Shown piece by piece: positions 55,450-63,091 of a stretch of DNA of 64,000 nt. The stretch comes from Candidatus Chlorohelix allophototropha (lineage in GTDB: Bacteria > Chloroflexota > Chloroflexia > Chloroheliales > Chloroheliaceae), in assembly GCF_030389965.1 (NCBI RefSeq), contig NZ_CP128399.1, positions 2,764,799 through 2,828,798 on the forward strand, written 5' to 3'. Position numbers and translations under genes: made by a program. Every line of letters starts with the position of its first letter. The first letter of the stretch is position 1. The notes under the pieces are model-generated. The model did not search any database and was not told the origin of the DNA. It saw nothing but the letters and a program-made list of their open reading frames with translations.

Positions 55450-56757
55450 CTAGAAACTAGCTTTTTTTATAAATAAGAGTTTGAATTTCTTCCGAGCATT
55501 TGAAACAAACCCCATTAGACGCATAACGCGCCCCGCAGAAATTTTGTCAAGCAAAGCTTTCAATTCGCGATTATGGGCTTCAAGGGTTTTAAAGTCTTGC
55601 GCAGCATGGTTGTAGGTGGTTTCTAGAGTCGTAAACTCATAAAAAATGGTTTCAATGTAGCTCTGCAATTCCTTGCTCAAGTTAGGAGCATCAAGCACTT
55701 TCTCAAAAAGCCTGTTCTTTTTTACCAGTAACCCGGCGCTATTAGTATCCTGATCCTTGAGAAAGATTAAATAATCTCCCAAGTCCTTCAACATGGCTTG
55801 AGTTTTTTCTAGATAAGCAGCAGCAGTCCAGCGGGACTGAAAATCAGCAATGGCACGCTTGTAAACATTTAGCAATTTATCCGCAGCGCAACTGACATCC
55901 ATTTCCTGGCGCACCCGATACATAACCGCTTCAGCGTCTTCGCGGTTATATTTATTAATTTCAGCCGCCAGTTGAGCAGCATCATAGTGAAAAGAAAAAG
56001 CTAGACTACTGAAATTATTGGCACATAGTTTTTCAAAGTTTTCGGTAGTAACCATGCCATCCGCGCCTACCGGTCTGTAAACAATCACAGCACGACCCAT
56101 TGCCATAGCCTCAATCGCCCCTTTGCCAACAGTTATTACCAAATCGGCGCGCTCAATATAATTTTCAACGTCCCATACTAATTTGGAAGGTGCGCCAATT
56201 TTCTCAATTTCCTGAATACCGGCAAGGGTGCAGGCTTCACGAATAATGTCATTTATCTCGTAATAACTGGAGTTTATCAATACACGTTGGGGCTTTTCGG
56301 CAATACGGTTTTTTGCGGTAAAACGGGGAATATCTGCAAAATTTGGAACAATATCTATTAGGTCTGGTGATATGCCCTCAGTCTCTATTAGCAACTTGCC
56401 CACAGCTTCACTTACAGCCACATAGCGAGTAATGAGGTTTTTACCGCCGGTAGGGCGTTCCTGAGGATGGAGTGGACCATGGCTGACATAAACCAGCGGA
56501 GTAAAGGGAAAGTAAGCAGCCGCTATCTTAAATTCGTGACGATGGTGTGCGTGAATAACATCAATATCTTTAACGGTACTCAAATCATTAGTGGTTTCAA
56601 TCCCGAATTCCTTGAGCTTATCCGCAACCTTTCCTGCATTAAGGGTAAAACAGGTAATCTGGTGATTACGTGCTTTTAGTTCTCTGGCAAGATCGTATAT
56701 ATAAAGCTCAGAACCCGCAAATGAATCTAGCGTGTTATTAGTAAAAAGTATATGCAT
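55450..56757 (-). CDS. glycosyltransferase, GT4-like (GT-B fold)
   Basis: 435 residues. The N-terminal half begins MHILFTNNTLDSFAGSELYIYDLARELKARNHQITCFT, the usual GT4 start; DVIHAHHRHEFKIAAAYF and RYVAVSEAVGKLLIE follow. The C-terminal domain has VLINSSYYEIND and GAIEAMAMGRAVIVYRPVGADG, the donor-binding part. A helical tail after about residue 330 suggests binding to a partner or membrane. It likely transfers an NDP-sugar in envelope polysaccharide synthesis. GAGGG lies just before the ATG. It stands alone, about 160 bases from bchH. Confidence 0.83.
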   Translation of the reverse strand: MHILFTNNTLDSFAGSELYIYDLARELKARNHQITCFTLNAGKVADKLKEFGIETTNDLSTVKDIDVIHAHHRHEFKIAAAYFPFTPLVYVSHGPLHPQERPTGGKNLITRYVAVSEAVGKLLIETEGISPDLIDIVPNFADIPRFTAKNRIAEKPQRVLINSSYYEINDIIREACTLAGIQEIEKIGAPSKLVWDVENYIERADLVITVGKGAIEAMAMGRAVIVYRPVGADGMVTTENFEKLCANNFSSLAFSFHYDAAQLAAEINKYNREDAEAVMYRVRQEMDVSCAADKLLNVYKRAIADFQSRWTAAAYLEKTQAMLKDLGDYLIFLKDQDTNSAGLLVKKNRLFEKVLDAPNLSKELQSYIETIFYEFTTLETTYNHAAQDFKTLEAHNRELKALLDKISAGRVMRLMGFVSNARKKFKLLFIKKASF

Positions 56758-56994
56758 TTTCCCTCAGGTTTATACTGGCACTAATTACGATGTATAACTT
56801 AATCTGTGCTCTTAGTATACTTAAAAACCCTTCCAGTTGTTTGGAATCAGCAGAGGGTTTCAATATAAGCTGAGGGAGAAATTATAACATGTATGATAGA
56901 AACCAAAAGCGCAGATTATACTTTCGGCGAACCGGGTAAGCGATCTTTCAAAGGCAGCGAAGGTTTGCAGATATTAACATTAAGATAGGAATTG

Positions 56995-57807
56995 TTAAAT
57001 GTTGCTCCTGCCTTGGCTTCCATCTACCGACCAACATGCTCCGGTAACAAGGCTGGCACGTTCGCTGGCGAGAAAGGCGATTACATTCGCCACTTCTTCG
57101 GGAGTACCAAAGCGACCAAGCGGCATTTCTTGCTTTACGAACTCTGCCATTCCTTCTGGGTCACTCTCTACCTTACGTGCCCAACTTCCGCCGGGAAAGA
57201 TAGTTGAACCGGGTGCAACGCTGTTCACCAGAATACCATAACGGGCAAGGTCGGTTGCCATTGATTTGGCAAGGCTTATTTCGGCAGCCTTAGCGGCATT
57301 ATAAGCAGAACCGCCGCCACCCTCGCGTCCCCATACGCTACCAACATTGATAATACGCCCCCAGTTATGGGCTTGCATATAGGGTACAACCGCTTTGCTG
57401 AGATTATAGGAAGCGAAAAGATTAATTTCAAAAACCTTGCGCCATTGGTCTTCGCTGGATTGCGCAAAGCCGCCACCGCCAAAAGAACCGCCTACATTAT
57501 TTACGGCAATATCAATACGCCCATAGGTAGCATGCACTTGCTCCACAAAACGGGTGACATCTACGGGATTATTCATATCGCCCTGAAAGGGAAAAGCTAA
57601 GGGTAAATCGGGTTGAGGCTTAAAGGCAGGGACTTCTCTACCAAAAGCTGCTTCAAACTCACGCCGAGTTTTCTCCAGAGATTCAAGACTTCGCCCTGAA
57701 AAAGCGATATAACAACCTTCTTCAGCCAACGTCAGCCCGGTGCAGCGTCCAATACCCTTGCTGCCCCCAGAAATTATTGCTACTCTACCTGCAATTCCAA
57801 GATTCAT
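56995..57807 (-). CDS. short-chain dehydrogenase/reductase
   Basis: 270 residues. The cofactor motif is SGGSKGIGRCTGLTLA, then the NNVGG motif, the catalytic Ser in VGSVWG and the Tyr and Lys in AYNAAKAAE. A 20-residue insert with FKPQPDLPLAF is longer than in FabG. It is a classical SDR (NAD(P)-dependent oxidoreductase), and the substrate is unknown. It starts 17 bases after phoU on the same strand, so the two may share a transcript although their functions do not obviously connect. Confidence 0.88.
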   Translation of the reverse strand: MNLGIAGRVAIISGGSKGIGRCTGLTLAEEGCYIAFSGRSLESLEKTRREFEAAFGREVPAFKPQPDLPLAFPFQGDMNNPVDVTRFVEQVHATYGRIDIAVNNVGGSFGGGGFAQSSEDQWRKVFEINLFASYNLSKAVVPYMQAHNWGRIINVGSVWGREGGGGSAYNAAKAAEISLAKSMATDLARYGILVNSVAPGSTIFPGGSWARKVESDPEGMAEFVKQEMPLGRFGTPEEVANVIAFLASERASLVTGACWSVDGSQGRSNI

Positions 57808-57824
57808 TTTACTTATATTCTCTT

Positions 57825-58529
57825 CTAGTCAACGTGCATATGAGGGTGATAAGATAGGGTTTGACCGGTTTCTACAAAGATGATTCTTTCACAAATGTTG
57901 GTAATCCGATCGCCCAAACGCTCAACATTGTGTACTGCCCAAAGCATATAAGTCGCAAGATCCACTATCTTGTTATCTTCCATCATACGTTTCAGCAAAT
58001 CGTGATAGGCTTCGTTGTAAAGCGCGTCAATCTCATCATCTCGCCTTATAACCTCGCGTGCCAATTCCACATCGCCTTTAATAAAAGCGTCAATCGAATG
58101 GTTTAACATCTCGCGCGAGATTTGCATCATCTTATCCATAAATACAATAGCACTGGTTGGGGAAGGTCCTTCCATTTTCTCGCTGATACGTGCCAAGCCT
58201 TTAGCATAATCGCCCATGCGTTCCAACTCACCGGCAATATGCATAACGGCTGCTACTAGGCGCAAATCCCTAGACAAAACAGGCTGTTGGGTAGCCAGCA
58301 AGCGCATTGCTTCTTCTTCCAACTCATAACGTTTGGTATTGATATCGGAGTCGGCACGGATAAGGGATTCAGCCTGACGGTGGTCGCGAGTCTTCATAAT
58401 ATAAAGCGAAAGATGCATCGCCTTATCGACCATGCTTGCCATATCTATTAAGCTGTCCTGCAAATCAGACAGGCTTTTGCGAAAACGCGCCCTGTTCTCA
58501 GGCAGCTTGTGATCTGAGGGTTGCAGCAT
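57825..58529 (-). CDS. phoU: phosphate-signalling protein PhoU
   Basis: 234 residues. It has two copies of a three-helix unit, with the metal-binding Glu/Asp-rich patterns RADSDINTKRYELEEEAMRLLA and ELARE, RDDEIDALYNEAYHDLLKRMM, plus IAGELERMGDYAKGLARI and AVHNVERLGDRITNICERIIF, all family signatures. It moderates phosphate uptake and the Pho regulon by acting on the PstSCAB transporter and a PhoR-type kinase. AAGGAG lies 9 bases before the ATG. A Pho-box-like repeat lies about 150 bases upstream. Neither pst genes nor phoR/phoB are in the window. Confidence 0.95.
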   Translation of the reverse strand: MLQPSDHKLPENRARFRKSLSDLQDSLIDMASMVDKAMHLSLYIMKTRDHRQAESLIRADSDINTKRYELEEEAMRLLATQQPVLSRDLRLVAAVMHIAGELERMGDYAKGLARISEKMEGPSPTSAIVFMDKMMQISREMLNHSIDAFIKGDVELAREVIRRDDEIDALYNEAYHDLLKRMMEDNKIVDLATYMLWAVHNVERLGDRITNICERIIFVETGQTLSYHPHMHVD

Positions 58530-58678
58530 CCAACCGTTCTCCTTCCAGTTGCGTTCCTAATAAGCCAAGCTATTATAAGGTAATATCCGGCTAAAAGATA
58601 GATATAAGTTTAAAAAAATGCGTTTAAGTGACAAGGCTTGGTTTTTACTTTATTTGGAACTTTTATTGGAAGTAATAA

Positions 58679-58700
58679 CCTTAACAAAACCTTAACAAGA
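58679..58700. promoter_or_regulatory. Pho-box-like 11-nt tandem repeat
   Basis: CCTTAACAAAA (58679-58689) and CCTTAACAAGA (58690-58700) are adjacent and match at 10 of 11 positions, so TTAACA recurs at 11-nt spacing. A third TTAACG lies at 58744-58749. This is the layout of PhoP/PhoB sites, and it sits between phoU and the receiver-domain gene. Confidence 0.55.
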
Positions 58701-58810
58701 TTTTTATATTCAAGGTAAAATCTCTAAAAATAATAAAATAATCTTAACGATGTATAAATATTACCTATACTTTTTACAAATTCTTTGATATACTCTAAAC
58801 AGCTTTTAGG

Positions 58811-59221
58811 GTGATTTTTAGTCTTAGAGTAGGCAAACATTTGAAAATCTTGTTTATCCATGAAGAACCATCGCTCCGTTCTTTCATTCAACGAATACTT
58901 GAACCCGCCGGATATGAAGTAATTCATGCACGATCATTTAATGAAGGCTACTCTAAAGCAATTGAGTACAAACCTCAAATTGTTATAGCCGATAACATAT
59001 TAAGCTCAAAACCGGGTATCCTTTTATGTCAGGAAATCCAGAGGACGGAAGGTTTAGAAGCTACAGAATTCTTACTCCTAAACGATTATGATGGGGAATC
59101 AAAGGATACATACGGGATAAGACTAAAGGGTGTAATTAAAAAGCCTAACCTTCTCCCTGAGTTGCGAAACTATTTTCCCAAAATTAACCAAAAAATATCG
59201 CAAGCCACACCAGCCCAGTAA
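58811..59221 (+). CDS. stand-alone response-regulator receiver domain, divergent
   Basis: 136 residues in a single receiver fold. KILFIHEEPSLRSFIQ is the first strand and acidic pocket, but the usual DD/DE is replaced by H-E-E. The phospho-acceptor position is Asp61 in VIADNIL and the conserved lysine is Lys110 or Lys111 in VIKKP. The switch Thr/Ser is replaced by Asn91. It may be a weakly phosphorylated or phosphorylation-independent receiver. The start is GTG 58811 or, more compactly, TTG 58841. It is divergent from phoU and could be a Pho partner. Confidence 0.72.
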   Translation: MIFSLRVGKHLKILFIHEEPSLRSFIQRILEPAGYEVIHARSFNEGYSKAIEYKPQIVIADNILSSKPGILLCQEIQRTEGLEATEFLLLNDYDGESKDTYGIRLKGVIKKPNLLPELRNYFPKINQKISQATPAQ

Positions 59222-60806
59222 TACCCAAAAGAAGTGGTAAAACTGCTGGCGAACGAATAAGCCGATTGAGGTTTACCCGATATGGGCTATCGGGCATAGC
59301 TCGCCAATAGCTTATGCCAAAAGCCAGCAGACCATAATATATTACCAGCCAAACCGGATGCAATTGCGGTACAGAGATAGCCGCGAATGGGATAGCCGCA
59401 AAGAAATTTACCACCTCCGCTAGATATACGACAAAAGACCATGAAAGCCAGCCTAGTATATTTACTAATAGCGGAAGCCATGCGGCAAATAACCAACCGC
59501 CTATTACCAACAGTGCGCCACTTGCCATTATCATAGGCAAGGCTGGTAAGCCTACTACCCCGACCGGCAATGAGAATAAAGCAAGTTGCTTGAAATAAAA
59601 AATCACCAATGGTAGCGTCATAAGCTCGGCGGCAACCCCCATAACTACCCCTTCACGATAGAGAGGAGGTAAATTTTGCACCCAGCGATATTTTTGTAAA
59701 GGGGCAGCAATCAGAATCAAACCAAGCGTAGCAAGGCAAGATAGCTGAAAACCAATATCATAAAACACTTGTGGAGAGGCTAGAGTCATCAAAAATACTG
59801 TGCCCGCCAGCCCCAATAATGAAAGATACTCACGCCCTAACAATAAACCCACTATAGCAAAACCGCCCATCACTCCCGCCCGCACTACACCCGGTGACGC
59901 GCCCACCAACAGTACATAACCCGACACACCCGCGAGTGAGAGAATGAGGGCAGTACGCTTGCGGAACAAGCGTTGGAACAATAACATCATTGCCCCTACC
60001 GCGATAGTAATGTTCGCCCCTGAAATAGCTATTATGTGAGAACTGCCGGTAATTTGAAAATTTTGCTTGAGCTGTGGGTCAAGCGTGCGCTGTTCACCAA
60101 GCAGAATACCACCCAACAGCCCGGCTTCGCGGGCAGGCATAAAGTTACGGATAATTTCAAGCGAGTTATTTCGGAGAGTGTTAAGCCAGCGAAACAGAAA
60201 GAAATTTTGCCCGGTCGCTACCACTTCCACTGACGGCTTGTACATTACGGCATAAATTCCCTGCCGCTTGAGATAATCGCGGTATGGAAATTGGTCTTCG
60301 GTAAATTCGACAGGAAGACGCAATTGACCGGAAAGCTCTACCTGATCACCCGGCTGAACAATAACGCCTTCCTCAAAGGTAACAAAAATATCGCCCGCTA
60401 CCGAACCAAAGCTTCTGCCACCGGGGGGGAATAGTTGAGTGGTATTCAGGCGAAAGCTGCCGCCTTTTTCGCTATAAATCGGGTCGTTGGCTATCAAGCC
60501 AATCACCCGCAACTCCGGCACACCGTCTTTATCGCCTGCCCAGTAGGTAATACTCTCCGACCCTTCCGGTAATAGCGACATTTGGTAGCGCAAAGCTCCG
60601 GCACAGACAAAAAGCAGGCAAAGCGGTAGCATTATGGGCAAGCGTTTTAGCGATTCAGAACTACGGTTAACCAGCCAGTAGAAAAGCGCAATCAAAATGG
60701 AAGCCCCTACCCCTACCCACAACCACCGCGTTTCAAATACCAACCAGCCTTGCAGGAAAATGCCAGCCAGCCACAGCGGAGTGAGTATCAGTAGAGGCGC
60801 CCACAT
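59184..60806 (-). CDS. ComEC/Rec2-family competence membrane protein, short form
   Basis: 540 residues. An N-terminal DUF4131-like part with two to three helices, an OB-fold-like segment (IVQPGDQVELSGQLRLP) and the competence domain with GGILLGEQRTLDPQLKQNF, ITGSSHIIAISGANITIAVGAM and QLSCLATLGLI are visible. About nine to ten helices. The C-terminal beta-lactamase-like domain of Bacillus ComEC (full length about 776) is missing; the protein ends after the last helices. In transformation ComEC moves DNA across the membrane. It follows the amidohydrolase gene by 6 bases. Confidence 0.87.
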   Translation of the reverse strand: MWAPLLILTPLWLAGIFLQGWLVFETRWLWVGVGASILIALFYWLVNRSSESLKRLPIMLPLCLLFVCAGALRYQMSLLPEGSESITYWAGDKDGVPELRVIGLIANDPIYSEKGGSFRLNTTQLFPPGGRSFGSVAGDIFVTFEEGVIVQPGDQVELSGQLRLPVEFTEDQFPYRDYLKRQGIYAVMYKPSVEVVATGQNFFLFRWLNTLRNNSLEIIRNFMPAREAGLLGGILLGEQRTLDPQLKQNFQITGSSHIIAISGANITIAVGAMMLLFQRLFRKRTALILSLAGVSGYVLLVGASPGVVRAGVMGGFAIVGLLLGREYLSLLGLAGTVFLMTLASPQVFYDIGFQLSCLATLGLILIAAPLQKYRWVQNLPPLYREGVVMGVAAELMTLPLVIFYFKQLALFSLPVGVVGLPALPMIMASGALLVIGGWLFAAWLPLLVNILGWLSWSFVVYLAEVVNFFAAIPFAAISVPQLHPVWLVIYYGLLAFGISYWRAMPDSPYRVNLNRLIRSPAVLPLLLGITGLVWLAIFFG

Positions 60807-60812
60807 ATAGGG

Positions 60813-62795
60813 TTACTCTCTCGTAGCCAGCGAATAATACTCGGCTTTTAACAAGTGGCTTTCTGCAATCCCCAGTTTAGCCAATAGCTCTACAATAAAG
60901 TCGGCTTTATTTTCAGCGTCGCGGCTCGACCATGTGCGGCTTTTGATTTCCACATAATATCCGGGTCGCTCAGGCGCAGTAAGACGATCTATATTAATCG
61001 CAAACTGGGTATCGTGGAAAAGGAAGCGATGTCTGCGCCGCAATTTGACGATTTCACGCTCTTCGGAAGGGTTCAAATATTCACGATAAAAGCGTACCGA
61101 TTGTTCGGCAGAAGCGGTAAAGCGAGCGCGACTCAAAATTACCCCAAGCGGATACTCATGTTCGGAGGCTTCCCCTGTTAGAGTAAGGCGATAGCGACTA
61201 CGCGGGGTGGGGCGATCAAATTCATCGAGATAAATATCCTCACGGATACGTAATTGCCCCTGTCCTGCCAAATCAAAAGAGAAATAGGTATCGTACTGGC
61301 GATAGCGTGAAGATTTCATTATCGTTAGCTCAGGGTCGTGCAGGAATTTCTCAACCATCGTCAGATCATCCAGATGTGCCTTGACCTGTACCTCGAAGCT
61401 CTCCTCTTGGCTTAAGCCGCCCAATGCCAGCAATTTACGTACAATATCGCCCTCACGCGCCAGCAAAAACTTGTCGATTTTCTGCGCTACCAGCGCCGAT
61501 TCGCGGGATAGTTCGGCTTCATCCAGCGTCAAAAGTTTGCGATTACGCAGCAACCAACGCCCGTTACAAATCACGTGAGATACATCGCTACCTTTGCTGA
61601 CATAAACCAATTGCGAGTAAATCGCGTCAGGGCTGCGCTGGAAACGTGGAGTGTTGTGTAACGTGCTGAGATCGACAACCACAATATCGGCACGTTTTCC
61701 CGGTTCAAGTGAGCCGATAATATCACCCATGTGTATGGCACGCGCTCCGTAGATAGTAGCCATTGCAAAAGCTTCGGCGGCAGGCAAGGCGGTGGGATCG
61801 CCGGAAAAGCCTTTAGCCAGTAAGGCGGCAAGGCGCATTTCCTCGAACATATCCAAATCGTTATTGCTGGCAGGTCCATCGGTACCGATGCCCACGTTTA
61901 CCCCGATATTAAGCATTGCAACGATAGGCGCAACACCGCTGGCAAGTTTCAGATTACTGGTGGGGTTGTGTGCCACACCTGCCCCCGCATGTTTAAGGGT
62001 ACGTATCTCACCTTCATCTATATGTACACAATGCGCGGCGATAACTTTGGCATCCAGTATGTTCTGCTTCTTAATCCAAGGAACCACCGGCATATTATTT
62101 TCCTTGCGCATATTTTCAACTTCGAGCGCGGTTTCGGAAATGTGAATATGTAGAGGTACATCAAATTCCTGCGCCAGCGCAGAACAAGCTCGCAAAACTT
62201 CAGGTGGGCAGGTATAGGGAGAATGCGGACCAACCGCCGGGACAATCAGGGGATGTCCTTTCCATTGCTGGATATATTCGCGGGTGCGTGCCAACGCATC
62301 TTCATAACTCGCCGAGTCGGGGCTAGGATACTTCATAACGCTCTGAGCCAGCACTCCGCGCATGCCTGCCTCAGCAGTAGCAGCAGCTATTTCTTCTTCA
62401 AAATAGTACATTTCGTTAAAACAGGTAGTACCGGTTTTAATCATTTCCGCGCACGCCAGTTTTGTCCCCAATCTTACAAATTCTGGGTTAACAAATTCGC
62501 GTTCTACTGGCATCATGTAACCCATCAGCCACACATCTAGCCGCAAGTCATCGGCTAAGCCACGCAGCAAAGTCATAGGCACGTGGGTATGGGCATTTAT
62601 CAAACCGGGAATTATCGCCTGACCGCTACAATCTACAACTTCAACGGCATCGTACTGTGCTGCTATAGCTGCGGTAGTGCCAACTGCCAGAATTTTATCT
62701 TCTTTTACTGCAATAGAGCCATCTTCAATTACGGTGCGGGCTTCATCCATCAGCACTACTGTGCCACCCGCCAATATATAATCAGCCTTTTCCAT
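60813..62795 (-). CDS. fusion of MtaD-like amidohydrolase and a CYTH-type domain
   Basis: 660 residues. Residues 1 to about 450 are a metal-dependent amidohydrolase of the 5-methylthioadenosine/S-adenosylhomocysteine deaminase type: NAHTHVPMTLLRG with His69 and His71, HIHISETALEVEN, AAHCVHID, AHNPTSNLKLASG and GTDGPASNNDLDMFEEMRL. Residues about 465-655 look like a CYTH (class IV adenylyl cyclase/thiamine triphosphatase-like) domain: EVQVKAHL, QYDTYFSFD, LRIREDIYLDEFDR, and NIDRLTAPERPGYYVEIKSR. The first ExExK is ExQxK here. No stop lies between the two halves. The ATG has AAGGAAGG upstream. Purine salvage combined with a phosphate- or nucleotide-binding sensor is a guess. Confidence 0.82.
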   Translation of the reverse strand: MEKADYILAGGTVVLMDEARTVIEDGSIAVKEDKILAVGTTAAIAAQYDAVEVVDCSGQAIIPGLINAHTHVPMTLLRGLADDLRLDVWLMGYMMPVEREFVNPEFVRLGTKLACAEMIKTGTTCFNEMYYFEEEIAAATAEAGMRGVLAQSVMKYPSPDSASYEDALARTREYIQQWKGHPLIVPAVGPHSPYTCPPEVLRACSALAQEFDVPLHIHISETALEVENMRKENNMPVVPWIKKQNILDAKVIAAHCVHIDEGEIRTLKHAGAGVAHNPTSNLKLASGVAPIVAMLNIGVNVGIGTDGPASNNDLDMFEEMRLAALLAKGFSGDPTALPAAEAFAMATIYGARAIHMGDIIGSLEPGKRADIVVVDLSTLHNTPRFQRSPDAIYSQLVYVSKGSDVSHVICNGRWLLRNRKLLTLDEAELSRESALVAQKIDKFLLAREGDIVRKLLALGGLSQEESFEVQVKAHLDDLTMVEKFLHDPELTIMKSSRYRQYDTYFSFDLAGQGQLRIREDIYLDEFDRPTPRSRYRLTLTGEASEHEYPLGVILSRARFTASAEQSVRFYREYLNPSEEREIVKLRRRHRFLFHDTQFAINIDRLTAPERPGYYVEIKSRTWSSRDAENKADFIVELLAKLGIAESHLLKAEYYSLATRE

Positions 62796-62818
62796 TTTTC
62801 CTTCCTTTGCTTATGAAT

Positions 62819-62844
62819 AAAAAAAACCGCCCAAATAGGCGGTT
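62819..62844 (-). terminator. rho-independent terminator after tRNA-Arg
   Basis: AACCGCC pairs with GGCGGTT around a 6-base loop. On the minus strand a run of T follows. It lies between tRNA-Arg and the amidohydrolase gene, both minus strand. Confidence 0.88.
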
Positions 62845-62865
62845 AAGGATTTCTTATTTTGCTGA

Positions 62866-62939
62866 TACGCGTGAAGGGACTTGAACCCCTGACCTTTTGG
62901 TCCGCAACCAAACGCTCTATCCAACTGAGCTACACGCGC
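62866..62939 (-). tRNA. tRNA-Arg (GCG)
   Basis: 74 nt. The acceptor pairs GCGCGTG with CACGCGT (first pair G-U). The D loop has GTTGGATA with the A20 typical of tRNA-Arg. The anticodon loop TTGCGGA gives GCG (codons CGC/CGT). T loop TTCAAGT, discriminator A, no CCA. Most bacteria use ACG (read as inosine) for these codons, so GCG is unusual. Confidence 0.93.
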
Positions 62940-63091
62940 ATAATTTTGTAGCTTTTTACAGGTGATAATTATAAGACCTAGCACCTTGTTTGTCAAACCT
63001 TGAAAGCTTCTGAAACTTTTGCCTTTCTACATGTGTATAATACTACATAGCGTGCGCTTAGAATAGTCACAATTTAAGGATTGGTGAGACA

